Below are positions 9,291-18,339 of a stretch of DNA of 64,000 bases, one piece after another. The notes under the pieces were generated by a model. The model was given only the letters and a program-made list of their open reading frames with translations. It was not told where the DNA came from and did not search any database. The stretch comes from Brachionus rotundiformis (taxonomy: Eukaryota; Rotifera; Eurotatoria; Ploima; Brachionidae), in assembly GCA_016802295.1 (NCBI GenBank), contig JAESIW010000210.1, forward strand, positions 620,001 through 684,000, given 5' to 3'. The stretch's first letter is position 1; the number at the start of each line of letters is the position of its first letter. The translations under genes and the position numbers were made by a program.

Positions 9291-10080
9291 GGTTTATTTT
9301 GTTGTAAGATTTTTTAGTATAAATTAAAATTGCCACGCCTAAAATTACCATAGGAACAGATAAAACCTGCCCCATAGAAATTGTATTAAAAAAGTAGATT
9401 TCGCCCTCTCTAAAAAACTCTACAAAAATTCTAAATACGCCGTATAACGTAATGGCGGTGCCTGTGGCTAAGCCCGTATACTTATATTTTTTAAAACCAT
9501 ATAATGCTAAAATTACTAAAAATATGATTAGGCCTTCTAGGGTTGCTTCGTACAATTGGCTAGGGTGCCTTGCAAACTCTACATTAGGAAACTTAACCGC
9601 CCATGCTACTGTGGTTGGTTTGCCGTAAAGTTCGGCGTTAATAAAGTTAGATATTCTGCCAAAAAACAAACCTATAGGCGTAACTAACGCCATTAAATCT
9701 ATTACGGTAAAAAATTTAATATTATTTTTTTTGCTTAATAAATAAATAGCGGTTAAAACCCCTATTAATGCACCATGAAAAGACATTCCGCCCTGCCATA
9801 TAGCAAATATTTTTAATGGATTAAAAGCGTAATAAGTAAAATTATAAAACATTACATAACCTAGCCTACCGCCTAATAATACGCCAATAATAACGTAGGT
9901 TAGTAAATCGTCTATAAATTTATTAGCAATGTTACTAGGAATTTGCTGAGTTTTTTTGTTTACATATTTTATAATAAAAAAACCTAAAATAGCAGAAAAC
10001 GCATAAGCCAAACCGTAGTATCTAATTTCTACTGGCCCAATTGCAAAAGCTACAGGGCTAATATTAGGAAAGTTTATCAT
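9268..10080 (-). CDS. lgt: Prolipoprotein diacylglyceryl transferase
   Basis: Integral inner-membrane enzyme that attaches diacylglycerol from PG to the lipobox cysteine, the first step of lipoprotein maturation. It is 270 aa with seven predicted membrane spans. The Lgt signature GRISNFINAELYGKPT (about residues 141-156) and HPSQLYEA (about 176) carry the catalytic and lipid-contacting residues. Several lipoprotein precursors in this window (for example the 49-53 kb operon) are likely substrates. It is followed by the overlapping midA. Confidence 0.96.
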   Translation of the reverse strand: MINFPNISPVAFAIGPVEIRYYGLAYAFSAILGFFIIKYVNKKTQQIPSNIANKFIDDLLTYVIIGVLLGGRLGYVMFYNFTYYAFNPLKIFAIWQGGMSFHGALIGVLTAIYLLSKKNNIKFFTVIDLMALVTPIGLFFGRISNFINAELYGKPTTVAWAVKFPNVEFARHPSQLYEATLEGLIIFLVILALYGFKKYKYTGLATGTAITLYGVFRIFVEFFREGEIYFFNTISMGQVLSVPMVILGVAILIYTKKSYNKINHASKPTK

Positions 10081-10168
10081 TTTTTAGTAATACCCAATTG
10101 TTTTATTATGTTGCTTAAAGTATATTATAAAATACCGGTTAAAATTATGCAAGCCAATATAAATACGC

Positions 10169-10792
10169 TTAAGCAGTGTAGTGTAAAATATTGTTTTGTA
10201 GTTCTTCTATACCAATTTTTTTTGTGGTGCTGGTGGCAATATAACCGCCAAAGCACGCTGGATTTTTAGCAATGTTATTGTTAAAAATTGCAGTGTTGTG
10301 TGCTATTTGCTCTGCTGTGGCTTTATCGTACTTAGTAAACACTATTTGATATAATTTGCCGTAATAATCTAAAAACTCCATTACATCGTAGTCTATTTGT
10401 TTAAAGCCCACTTTACTGTCTATTAATAAATAAATTTTACGCAAATTTAAACTTTTAGTAATGTATTGTTCGGTAGTTTTTGCCCATTTATATGCACTGG
10501 TTTTAGAAACTTTAGCGTAGCCATAACCTGGTAAGTCTACAAGGTGTAAATAAGTATTAGTGTTGGTAGAATTTTGTAGGGCAAAAAAATTAATTTCTTG
10601 GGTTCTGCCGGGGGTGTTAGATACTCTGGCAAGTTTGCGTTTACTGGTAACTGCATTAATTATAGAAGATTTACCAACGTTAGAGCGTCCCCAAAAACAT
10701 ACTTCGCCAATTTCTTGAGTTGGTAATTTGTTAATATTTACCAACCCAAAGCTAAAATTACAATTATGTTTTAGGTTTGCAATTGTAAGCAT
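10169..10792 (-). CDS. engB: Ribosome biogenesis GTPase EngB/YsxC/YihA
   Basis: Small GTPase for late 50S subunit assembly, 207 aa. G1 GRSNVGKSS is near residues 35-43, the G2 threonine lies in the SNTPGRTQEINFF region, G3 is DLPGYGYAKV and G4 is TKYD. The start codon directly follows the yidC stop with no gap. This places it as the distal gene of the rpmH-rnpA-yidD-yidC-engB block, a conserved proteobacterial arrangement. Confidence 0.96.
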   Translation of the reverse strand: MLTIANLKHNCNFSFGLVNINKLPTQEIGEVCFWGRSNVGKSSIINAVTSKRKLARVSNTPGRTQEINFFALQNSTNTNTYLHLVDLPGYGYAKVSKTSAYKWAKTTEQYITKSLNLRKIYLLIDSKVGFKQIDYDVMEFLDYYGKLYQIVFTKYDKATAEQIAHNTAIFNNNIAKNPACFGGYIATSTTKKIGIEELQNNILHYTA

Positions 10793-12532
10793 TTAGTACT
10801 TCTTAAGTTTTTTTGCTACTAATTTGCTTATAACAAACTGCTGAATTATAGAAATAATATTGCTCCATGTCCAATAAATAACTAACCCTGCCGGAAAATT
10901 AGCCATAACAAAAACCAACATTAACGGCATATAATCCATTACTTTTTGCTGAATTGGGTCTGCTGGTCTGGTAGAAGCAAAACGCTGTTGTACAAACATG
11001 GTTACACCCATTAAAATTGGCCACGCACCTATAATTAAAAAGCTTGGCGGGTTAAAAGGTAGCAAGCCAAATAGGTTAAATATGCTGGTTGGGTCTTTTG
11101 CAGATAAATCTTGTATCCAACCATAAAACGGCGTGTGTCTTAGTTCTATACTTACAAAAATAGTTTTATAAATAGAAAAGAAAATAGGTATTTGCAACAA
11201 CACCGGTATACAACCAGATAGCGGATTAACTTTTTCTTTTTTGTATAACGCCATTAGTTCTTTATTGTACTGTGCAGTATTGCCGGCGTGTAGTTCTTTT
11301 AGTTGTTTCATTTTTGGTTGTAGTTCTTTCATTTTAGCTAAAGATACATAAGACTTATAACCAATAGGAAAAATAGCCAACCTAATTAATACCGTAAATA
11401 ATAAAATAGCTATACCAAAGCTACCAACGGTATGGTAAATAAACAATAAAAAGCTAATCATAGGTTTAGTAAAAAAGAAAAACCAACCAAAGTCTATGGC
11501 GTCTTCTAGGTTGGTAATGCCTAATTTTTTATCGTAACTTTTTAACAAATTATATTCTTTGGGGCCTACAAAAACATTAACTTTAAAAGAAGCCTTGTTG
11601 CCAGCCACTACTTGGCTAGATTGGCCTTTAATATCTACCTGATAATTTACAGTTTCGGTAGCATCGTTAAAGCTAATAAATCTTTTATTGTAATTGCCTT
11701 TTTGGTTAACAATTATGCTGGTTAGCCAGTATTTATCGGTAAAGCCTACAAACCCAGAATCTGTACTGCTAAAATTATGGGTAGATGTATCGGTTACATC
11801 TTTGTAATCTACACGCTCTAACGTATTGTTTACGTAGCCTAAAAAACCTTCGTGCGAAATAAACAAGTCTTCTACATTTGGTTTATTGTGCCTTAAAATT
11901 AATGCATAAGGCGACAACATAACACTGCCGTTGCTAGATACTACTTCATCGGTTACGGTAAATAAATAATTATTATCTAAAGCTATAGTTTTTTTAAAAA
12001 TTAAGCCTTGGTTGTTATTCCAAGTTAATACCACCGAATCGTTTGCGGTTAAGGTTTGTTTGTTGGCTTGCCATAACGTATTAGAATCTGGCAAAGTGGC
12101 CTCGCCTATCCAACCAGACATAAAGTAATAAGCTTTAGGTTTGTTGCGGTTATCAAACACTACTACGTTTTTGCTATCTTTGCTTAAATCTACTTTATAG
12201 TTTTTTAGCTCTACGTGGTCTATAACGCCACCTTGTAAATCTATGGTGCCTTTAATGGTATTGGTGTTAATTTTTACTTCAAAACGCTTGGTTGCAGGTT
12301 GTGTTGCAACGGCTGGGTTAATAGTAGATGTTTTATTAACAGCAGAAACTTGTGCGTTGTTAAGATTAGCTTGCTGTTGATTAAGCTTGGCTTGTTGCTC
12401 TATTTTTTGTTGATTCTCTAAGGCTTTTTGCTGTCTAGTTTCACGTAAAAATAAATAATCCCAACCAAATATTATTATTATTGCTAATACTGTTACTATC
12501 CAAAATTTTTTATCAAACATATTATTAGACAT
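10793..12532 (-). CDS. yidC: Membrane protein insertase YidC
   Basis: Oxa1/Alb3-family insertase, Gram-negative type, 579 aa. It has an N-terminal membrane anchor (about residues 10-28), a Gln/Asn-rich linker and a large periplasmic beta domain (about 65-350). The core follows, with five membrane spans starting near FFFFTKPMISFLLF. The conserved cytoplasmic hairpin with KMKELQPKMKQLKE lies between TM2 and TM3. The C-terminal spans contain FVMANFPAGLVIYWTWSN, the most conserved YidC stretch. It acts alone or with SecYEG. Confidence 0.97.
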   Translation of the reverse strand: MSNNMFDKKFWIVTVLAIIIIFGWDYLFLRETRQQKALENQQKIEQQAKLNQQQANLNNAQVSAVNKTSTINPAVATQPATKRFEVKINTNTIKGTIDLQGGVIDHVELKNYKVDLSKDSKNVVVFDNRNKPKAYYFMSGWIGEATLPDSNTLWQANKQTLTANDSVVLTWNNNQGLIFKKTIALDNNYLFTVTDEVVSSNGSVMLSPYALILRHNKPNVEDLFISHEGFLGYVNNTLERVDYKDVTDTSTHNFSSTDSGFVGFTDKYWLTSIIVNQKGNYNKRFISFNDATETVNYQVDIKGQSSQVVAGNKASFKVNVFVGPKEYNLLKSYDKKLGITNLEDAIDFGWFFFFTKPMISFLLFIYHTVGSFGIAILLFTVLIRLAIFPIGYKSYVSLAKMKELQPKMKQLKELHAGNTAQYNKELMALYKKEKVNPLSGCIPVLLQIPIFFSIYKTIFVSIELRHTPFYGWIQDLSAKDPTSIFNLFGLLPFNPPSFLIIGAWPILMGVTMFVQQRFASTRPADPIQQKVMDYMPLMLVFVMANFPAGLVIYWTWSNIISIIQQFVISKLVAKKLKKY

Positions 12533-12559
12533 AAAGTTTAGTATCCTTTTATTTTTTTG

Positions 12560-12829
12560 CTATTTATCTTTAACTGCATCTATACCAACACCACCCCAAG
12601 GGTTGCACTTTAATAATCTTATTAAAGAATAATAGCCACCTTTAATAATTCCAAATTTTTTTATACTTAAATAACAATATACCGAACACGTAGGCGTGTA
12701 TCTGCAACTAGCACTTAAATACGGAGAAATTGCATACTGATATATTTTAATTAAAGCCAAAAACAACCACATTAATGGTGTTTGCAAAATATACAATAAT
12801 TGTAAAAATATATTATATAAGTTTTTCAT
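12560..12829 (-). CDS. yidD: Membrane protein insertion efficiency factor YidD
   Basis: Small 89-aa protein that aids YidC-dependent insertion. The conserved core is visible: ISPYLSASCRYTPTCSVY followed by LLKCNPWGGVGIDAV, with the three cysteines of the family. The N-terminal extension of about 20 residues is hydrophobic. The gene overlaps the end of rnpA by 17 bp and lies 27 bp ahead of yidC. Confidence 0.94.
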   Translation of the reverse strand: MKNLYNIFLQLLYILQTPLMWLFLALIKIYQYAISPYLSASCRYTPTCSVYCYLSIKKFGIIKGGYYSLIRLLKCNPWGGVGIDAVKDK

Positions 12830-13142
12830 TAGTTGCTTTTAGTATTTGATTATACAAACTGCTATACAAAACCGTGTTACAACCATTGCGGGCAATAAAG
12901 CAAATATCGTAACCAAATTTATTAGCAAAAACTTGGGTGCCAATTTGTTTTAACCTACGCTTAGCTTTGTTTCTAGCAACAGCTTTACCAACTTTTTTGC
13001 TACATATAACCCCTAACCTACTAAATTGGTTACTGTTGTTATAATAAAAAACAATTACAACGCTTTTGCATACAATTTTTTTACCGTGCTTTAATAAATA
13101 AGCGTAATCTTTAGAAGATGTAATTTTTTTTACCATAACCAT
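12813..13142 (-). CDS. rnpA: Ribonuclease P protein component
   Basis: Basic 109-aa protein subunit of RNase P, which matures tRNA 5' ends. The RNR signature appears as KVGKAVARNKAKRRLKQ (about residues 50-66), preceded by the typical RLGVICSKK strand. The start could be Met1 or Met3 (MVMVKK); the first is used here. It lies 28 bp downstream of rpmH and overlaps yidD. Confidence 0.94.
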   Translation of the reverse strand: MVMVKKITSSKDYAYLLKHGKKIVCKSVVIVFYYNNSNQFSRLGVICSKKVGKAVARNKAKRRLKQIGTQVFANKFGYDICFIARNGCNTVLYSSLYNQILKATNEKLI

Positions 13143-13170
13143 GCATAAAGTACTTTTTGCCTATAAAAAA

Positions 13171-13305
13171 CTAAGCAGAAAGTTTTTTTCTACCTTTTGC
13201 TCTGCGTAAAGCTATAATTAATCTACCACCTTTTGTGGCCATTCTTGCTCTAAACCCGTGTCTTCTTTTTCTTATCAACTTACTTGGTTGGTACGTTCTT
13301 TTCAC
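13171..13305 (-). CDS. rpmH: 50S ribosomal protein L34
   Basis: A 44-residue gene read from a GTG start on the minus strand. The translation begins MKRTYQPSKLIRKRRHG, continues through the family-diagnostic FRARMATKGGR, and ends RAKGRKKLSA. This is full-length L34 with no gaps. A GGAG site lies at about 13313-13316, six bases before the GTG. It heads the rpmH-rnpA-yidD-yidC-engB operon and has an excellent promoter at 13432-13460. The short length and GTG start make it easy to miss. Confidence 0.97.
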   Translation of the reverse strand: MKRTYQPSKLIRKRRHGFRARMATKGGRLIIALRRAKGRKKLSA

Positions 13306-13431
13306 TGTTATACTCCAATAATATATAAAACTGTTTTGTAATTTTAAAATAGACTATTTAAACATAAAAACACTGCAATAAATAAATTTACAGCAATGTG
13401 CATGCTAAATTAAATAATCAATAGTGTTGAT

Positions 13432-13460
13432 ATTATAGTACTAAATGCACAAAAAGTCAA
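13432..13460 (-). promoter_or_regulatory. Sigma70 promoter of the rpmH operon
   Basis: On the minus strand, TTGACT (13460-13455) and TATAAT (13437-13432) are separated by exactly 17 bp. This is one base short of a perfect consensus promoter, about 125 bp upstream of the rpmH GTG. It sits right after the stop of the upstream lipoprotein gene. Confidence 0.75.
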
Positions 13461-13465
13461 AGCAA

Positions 13466-13816
13466 TTAATTTGCGTATAAGTTAATGGTGTAATCTTTAG
13501 CAACGTTGTTAAAATAAATATTAACTGTAATTTTAGCTAAGCTATTTAGTGTATAAATTTGATTTTTTAAATTATCTATTTGCTTAGTAGCGTTGTTTAT
13601 AGCACTACTATTGCCATAACTTACCGTTGCTTGTATTAAAAAGTTGGTATAATAGCTATTAGCTTTAATTTTTAATTTTTGCTTGTTGTTAACAGTAATT
13701 AAAGTGTATTGCAAGTTGTTGTATAATATTTTTTTTGCAACGCTTTGTTTAAAAGCGTAGTAATTAGTACACGAAGCCAGCAGTAAAACCGCTAAAAAAA
13801 GTAAAATTTTATGCAC
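13466..13816 (-). CDS. Small predicted lipoprotein, unknown function
   Basis: 116-aa protein with a clear lipoprotein signal: MHKILLFLAVLLLASC, with the lipobox cysteine at residue 16. The mature part is Asn/Lys/Tyr-rich with several short beta-like stretches and no domain I recognise. It is presumably anchored in the outer membrane or periplasmic face. It sits upstream of the rpmH promoter on the same strand but is probably a separate unit. Confidence 0.7.
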   Translation of the reverse strand: MHKILLFLAVLLLASCTNYYAFKQSVAKKILYNNLQYTLITVNNKQKLKIKANSYYTNFLIQATVSYGNSSAINNATKQIDNLKNQIYTLNSLAKITVNIYFNNVAKDYTINLYAN

Positions 13817-13950
13817 AATAATAACTTTATATTAATTTTTAATATGTAATTTGCAAAAAATATTATATAATATTTTTATATTTTAAATATATTATAGTAT
13901 AAACAATTAAATTTGCCAACAAAGTTAGTTAATTGTTTTAATTTATAAAC

Positions 13951-14027
13951 GCACTCGTAGCTCAACTGGATAGAGTATCTGACTACGAATCAGAGGGTTA
14001 GGAGTTCAAGTCTTCTCGAGTGCGCCA
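13951..14027 (+). tRNA. tRNA-Arg (anticodon ACG)
   Basis: 77-nt cloverleaf with encoded CCA. Acceptor GCACTCG (13951-13957) pairs with CGAGTGC (14017-14023), with discriminator G14024 and CCA 14025-14027. The anticodon stem TCTGA/TCAGA encloses the loop CTACGAA, with anticodon ACG at 13985-13987. The T arm contains GTTCAAG. A34 would be converted to inosine by TadA to read CGN codons. Confidence 0.97.
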
Positions 14028-14146
14028 TTAACCTTACAGCAAATAATTTAACTAATTAAAATTTATTTGTGTTATTATTTATTAAATTAAGCTATAATTA
14101 TGCTTGCAAGTATTTTATTTATAAAACAAAAATATATAAAAACATC

Positions 14147-16462
14147 ATGAGAAATAAAAACTCTAAAAACGAATTTAAAGAACTAGAAGAACTAGAAACC
14201 CTAGATGAAGAGCTTACAGAAGAACACGAAGCAGAAGAACTAGAAGAACTAGAAGAACTAGAAGATATAGAACAAGGGCATAAAAACAACAAGCAAGCCA
14301 AGCGTAAGTCTGATTACGTTTATAGGCCGTTTATAGGTAAAAAAGGTTACCCTAGCCCAAAAACACGAGAAAAAACCAGAGAAAAAATAGAAAAAGTTGC
14401 TAATAAGCATTTAAGAAAATTACCTTATAGCGATTTTACCCCAATAGATACTTACAACAAAAGTATAATTCCGCCTAAAAACAAAAAAATGTTTAGTAAG
14501 TTGGTTAATAAAGAATACTCCGACAGACGAGTGTTTCCTATGCCTTACAAAATATTAATTATGCTTATTCTTATTGTTTTAACCGTAGGTACTGGCTTAG
14601 GTTATTACTACAATTCATCTAACCCATTAACTAGGCTGGTGGCGGCTGTTAAAAAAGATTACTCTATTAATATAATAGATAAAAATAACATTAAAGTGTT
14701 TGGCTTAATTAGTAAATCTTTGGTTGGTTATACTTCTACAAAAGATGGAATTGTTAAAGAAGACGTGCCTAATGTATTAGTGGATAGCGTTATAGCTTTA
14801 CACGGTATTTTAGATGAAAAAAAAGCGTTTAAGCCCGCAGTTGTTAGCCAAGTTGGGCAAGAGTTTTTAAAAAACGAAACCTTTGGTTTTATAAAAAACG
14901 CTACCTACAGCCAAGATAGCAAAACCGTTAGTATTGAATGTGTTGGTGGTTTAAGCGACGAAGAGAAATTTTTTAATCCAAAATGCCGATTCTCTACCTA
15001 TAATTTTTTAATAGAGTATTTGCTACCTAATTATGTTTCATCAGATTACTCTACTTTTGATTTAACCATAAACAAACTAGTGCATTTATCTAACAAGTTA
15101 ACCAACAGATTGTTAGGCGAGTGGGTAGCTAAAAACCTAACGTTTGACGACTTTTTAGAAATATACTTTAACCGCCTATACTATGGTAATAGTATAATTA
15201 ATTTGCAGTTTGCCTCTCAAGTATTGTTTAAAAAGAACAATATTCAAGATTTAACCCTTGCAGAAAGTATAGTATTAATTAAGCAAATTTACGATAACAA
15301 TAAAAATATTTACTCTGATGTAAAAATTACATCTAAAGATATTTTAGACAGATTGTTAAAAAGCAAAACCATAACGCAAACTACTTACGATACCGAGCTA
15401 GCTAGCTTAGAATCTATAGAAGTAAGCTCTATTATGAACGCCTACATAATGAACCTAGACGGTTTAATAGAACTAGGCTATAAAGAATCGCTTAACAGGC
15501 AAAAATCTGATGTTTATACAACTTACGATGGCCCGTTAATTAACGCTACCGTAAAAACTATTGTAAACACTTTGGCAGATAATAAAATACCTAATGCATC
15601 GTTACTTATAACTAAAAACAATCAAATTGTTTCTGGCTATACAGTTTCTTACGCACCAATAGTAGACGAAAAAGGTAATAAAGACCTACTACCGTTGTTT
15701 TATAAAGAATATCCAACTATTCCGCTTTATCAATCTTTAAAGCCGTTTGTGTATAGCTCTATAAAAAATGCCAATATAGATGTACCTACATTGTTGCTAG
15801 ATAAAAAGTATCAAAATTTAATTTTTAGTTACCGTTTAGCAAGAAAAAGCTATAACCGTACAGATTATAAAGGTACCACAACACTATCTGCAGAAACACT
15901 ACAAGTGTTAAACTCTGGTAATTTAGATTTGATACCTAACGACTTAAAAGCTTTGTTTTCTAGGCAATTAGCAGACAGCGAGTACGATTTAATAAGTTTT
16001 GTATCTAAAAATATTTATACCGATACTTTTAACAAGTTTTTTCCTAATAGTAAAACCGAAATTGACGCAAATTCTATAGCTAACGGTTTATTTACTTTAA
16101 ACTTATATGATTCGCACTTAGGATTTGAAGCATTGTTTAAAAATGGCGAGGTTGTTAACCCTTATTACTTAGTAGCCGTTAACGATAAACGTATAGAAAG
16201 CAATACTTCTGTAGTTTCTAATGTAGACAACCAACTGCAAGAAACTTTAAAGCTAGTGTTTTTTGATAAATATACCGACCGTGACAACGTAGTATACTTT
16301 GTGGCAGACTACAACATGATTTTTGCTTACATAGAGCCAGCGGGTTACGCTATTAGTATATGGTTAGGCGATATTAACGACCCAGCTAAACGTAATAATT
16401 ATGTAGCAACTTTAAACAAACTTGTTAAAGAAGTGGTTGCTTTGGTGCCGGTAGATAAATAA
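14147..16462 (+). CDS. Class A penicillin-binding-protein homologue with degenerate active sites
   Basis: 771-aa protein with a Glu-rich cytoplasmic N-terminus and one membrane segment (KILIMLILIVLTVGTGLGYYY). A GT51-like region contains EIYFNRLYYGN and LTLAESIVLIKQI, typical of the second half of that domain. A transpeptidase-like region has SLKPFVYSS where SxxKPFVY is expected and ends AISIWLGDIND. The GT51 catalytic ED-x2-F-x2-H motif cannot be found. The SxxK serine aligns with Gln, and the KTG box reads KYTD. The start is placed at 14147 because an upstream in-frame ATG-less extension would begin before a TATAAT at 14093-14098. It lies 28 bp ahead of ubiT. It is probably a non-catalytic scaffold; a strongly diverged enzyme is possible. 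Confidence 0.7.
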   Translation: MRNKNSKNEFKELEELETLDEELTEEHEAEELEELEELEDIEQGHKNNKQAKRKSDYVYRPFIGKKGYPSPKTREKTREKIEKVANKHLRKLPYSDFTPIDTYNKSIIPPKNKKMFSKLVNKEYSDRRVFPMPYKILIMLILIVLTVGTGLGYYYNSSNPLTRLVAAVKKDYSINIIDKNNIKVFGLISKSLVGYTSTKDGIVKEDVPNVLVDSVIALHGILDEKKAFKPAVVSQVGQEFLKNETFGFIKNATYSQDSKTVSIECVGGLSDEEKFFNPKCRFSTYNFLIEYLLPNYVSSDYSTFDLTINKLVHLSNKLTNRLLGEWVAKNLTFDDFLEIYFNRLYYGNSIINLQFASQVLFKKNNIQDLTLAESIVLIKQIYDNNKNIYSDVKITSKDILDRLLKSKTITQTTYDTELASLESIEVSSIMNAYIMNLDGLIELGYKESLNRQKSDVYTTYDGPLINATVKTIVNTLADNKIPNASLLITKNNQIVSGYTVSYAPIVDEKGNKDLLPLFYKEYPTIPLYQSLKPFVYSSIKNANIDVPTLLLDKKYQNLIFSYRLARKSYNRTDYKGTTTLSAETLQVLNSGNLDLIPNDLKALFSRQLADSEYDLISFVSKNIYTDTFNKFFPNSKTEIDANSIANGLFTLNLYDSHLGFEALFKNGEVVNPYYLVAVNDKRIESNTSVVSNVDNQLQETLKLVFFDKYTDRDNVVYFVADYNMIFAYIEPAGYAISIWLGDINDPAKRNNYVATLNKLVKEVVALVPVDK
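14234..14265 (+). repeat. 9-bp tandem repeat coding for Glu-Glu-Leu
   Basis: GAACTAGAA units repeated in frame in the 5' part of the PBP-like gene, encoding the EELEELEEL run of the cytoplasmic tail. A period of 9 keeps frame when copy number changes. Confidence 0.6.
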
Positions 16463-16489
16463 TAAATAAAAAAAGAGCAATGGTTTAGT

Positions 16490-17197
16490 ATGCAAAACAC
16501 TGTAAATAGTAGCTTATCTGTTATTTTAATATTTGGATGGTTATTAAAAAAACTACCAATAGTTTTTGTGCAAAAGTTTTTAACCTACGCTATTAATTCT
16601 ATGCATACAAAACACCCTAAAGTGTTTGCCAAGTTAACCAATGATAATTTAACCTTTACCATAGATGTAATAGATTTACCCTTTAATTTTTATCTAGATC
16701 CTTCTAAGCCCACTTTAACGGCTTATTATAAAAATCAAGAACCTACAAGTAGTGCAAAAATAAAAGGCAAGCTAGTAGATTTACTTATGTTGTTTGAAGG
16801 TGAAAAAGACGGCGATGCCATGTTTTTTTCTAAAGAATTAGTTATAGAAGGCTCTACTGCGGCTATAGTACATTTACGCAATACTATAGACGGCGAAGAT
16901 ATGAATATAGTAGAAGACTTAGCTGGCGAAAAAGAAGGCTTAAAAGCTATAATTAAGCTTGCTCTTAAAACAGCAGTAACTAGCCATAATACTATTCAAC
17001 AAGTATTAGATAACATAACCAGTGCGGTTAATTACAACCCTAATCAAAATCATAAAGCTACGCAAGATAAACTAGACGATATTTACGAAGAAATAGATAA
17101 TTTTAAGCAGTTTATTTACGAATATAAAAAACAGCAAATTAGAAGAAAGTCTGACTATCAACAAAAATCACAAGAACAACAACCCGAAGAAAAATAA
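16490..17197 (+). CDS. ubiT: SCP2-domain ubiquinone accessory factor UbiT
   Basis: 235-aa protein with a sterol-carrier-protein-2 fold (about residues 40-140), ending in a charged Gln/Lys/Glu-rich tail. In E. coli UbiT binds ubiquinone intermediates and is required with UbiU and UbiV for synthesis without oxygen. The assignment rests mainly on position: it directly precedes ubiU by 10 bp, and ubiV is 3 kb away. The SCP2 features seen are the acidic LLMLFEGEKDGDAMFF region and GSTAAIVHLRN. UbiJ, the aerobic SCP2 protein, is the main alternative and is less likely in this context. Confidence 0.82.
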   Translation: MQNTVNSSLSVILIFGWLLKKLPIVFVQKFLTYAINSMHTKHPKVFAKLTNDNLTFTIDVIDLPFNFYLDPSKPTLTAYYKNQEPTSSAKIKGKLVDLLMLFEGEKDGDAMFFSKELVIEGSTAAIVHLRNTIDGEDMNIVEDLAGEKEGLKAIIKLALKTAVTSHNTIQQVLDNITSAVNYNPNQNHKATQDKLDDIYEEIDNFKQFIYEYKKQQIRRKSDYQQKSQEQQPEEK

Positions 17198-17207
17198 CGG
17201 AGGATAC

Positions 17208-18218
17208 ATGGATAACGTGGATACAGTAAGTGAAAAAAGATTAGAATTGCTTTGCCCCGCAGGAACCCTAGGTGCATTAAAAACCGCAGTATTAGCCGGA
17301 GCCGACAGCGTATATTGTGGCTTTAAAAACGAAACTAACGCTCGTAACTTTCCGGGGTTAAACTTTACTAAAGAAGAACTAAAAGAAGGTGTTGAGTTTG
17401 CTAAGCAACATGGTACAAAAGTTTTAGTAGCAATTAATACCTACCCTACTGCAGGTAAAACCGAAATTTGGCACCAAGCGGTAGATGATGCGGCAGAATG
17501 CGGAGCCTATGCGGTTATTGTTGCAGATATTGGTTTGTTAGAGTATGCGTATAAAAATCAACCTAATTTGCGTAGGCATTTATCGGTACAGGCAACAGCT
17601 AGTAGTATAGAAGCTATTAATTATTTTGTAGATACCTACAAAGTAAGCCGTGTGGTATTGCCAAGGGTGTTAACCTTAAAGCAAATTAAAGAGTATAAAG
17701 AAAAAACCAACGTAGAATTAGAAGTATTTGTATATGGTGGCTTGTGTGTAATGGCAGAAGGTAAGTGTTCGTTATCTTCGTATGTTACAGGGCAATCGCC
17801 TAACAAAAATGGTGTTTGTTCGCCAGCAGAATTTGTAGAGTACGAAGACAAAGGCAACAAGCTACTTAGCAAACTAAACGGTAGTGTTATTAATAAATTT
17901 AGTAAAAGCGAGTCTCCGGGGTATCCTACTATTTGTAAAGGTAGATTTGAAGCCGAGGGAGATTTATCTTACTTGTTTGAAGAACCAAGCAGTTTAAGTA
18001 TTACCAATATGCTACCAGATTTATTAGAAATTGGCGTAACCGCTTTAAAAATAGAAGGCAGACAGCGTGGTAAATCTTACGTAGAAAATGTTATTAAAAC
18101 TTTTAGAGGAGCCATAGATAGAGTGCATAAAAACCAAGCTTACGATACTGCGGCCTTGGCGGCGTTATCTGAAGGTAATAGCAACACCCAAGGCGCTTAT
18201 AATAAAAAGTGGATGTAG
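17208..18218 (+). CDS. ubiU: O2-independent ubiquinone biosynthesis protein UbiU (U32 family)
   Basis: U32 peptidase-family protein, 336 aa, which with UbiV hydroxylates the quinone ring without oxygen. The U32 start ELLCPAGTLGALKTAVLAGAD is present (residues about 13-33). The four Fe-S cysteines lie in the expected pattern: GLCVMAEGKCSLSSYVTG, NGVCSPAEF and YPTICKGRF. The start has a strong GGAGG site. It is probably cotranscribed with ubiT and ends at the terminator at 18268. Confidence 0.93.
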   Translation: MDNVDTVSEKRLELLCPAGTLGALKTAVLAGADSVYCGFKNETNARNFPGLNFTKEELKEGVEFAKQHGTKVLVAINTYPTAGKTEIWHQAVDDAAECGAYAVIVADIGLLEYAYKNQPNLRRHLSVQATASSIEAINYFVDTYKVSRVVLPRVLTLKQIKEYKEKTNVELEVFVYGGLCVMAEGKCSLSSYVTGQSPNKNGVCSPAEFVEYEDKGNKLLSKLNGSVINKFSKSESPGYPTICKGRFEAEGDLSYLFEEPSSLSITNMLPDLLEIGVTALKIEGRQRGKSYVENVIKTFRGAIDRVHKNQAYDTAALAALSEGNSNTQGAYNKKWM

Positions 18219-18267
18219 TTGATATAACGCTTTAATAAATAATCACAATAATTAATAAATATAATAG

Positions 18268-18315
18268 TAAAGGTTAATACGTATTTTTACAAATAATATT
18301 AACCTTTATTTTTTT
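18268..18315 (+). terminator. Rho-independent terminator after ubiTU
   Basis: TAAAGGTTAAT (18268-18278) and ATTAACCTTTA (18298-18308) form a perfect stem, followed by TTTTTTT to 18315. It separates ubiTU from the accessory gene that follows. Confidence 0.75.
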
Positions 18316-18339
18316 GTAAATTACAAAGGAGTAAATAAA

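Noticed and set aside
14069..14146. Upstream extension of the PBP-like protein (26 residues)
   Set aside because: It would start from a non-ATG codon before a TATAAT box at 14093-14098, and has no membrane or domain logic; ATG 14147 is better.
14119..14301. Minus-strand frame with long Ser runs
   Set aside because: It is the complement of the Glu-rich repeat in the PBP-like gene (GAA/GAG read as TTC/CTC/TCT); not a real gene.
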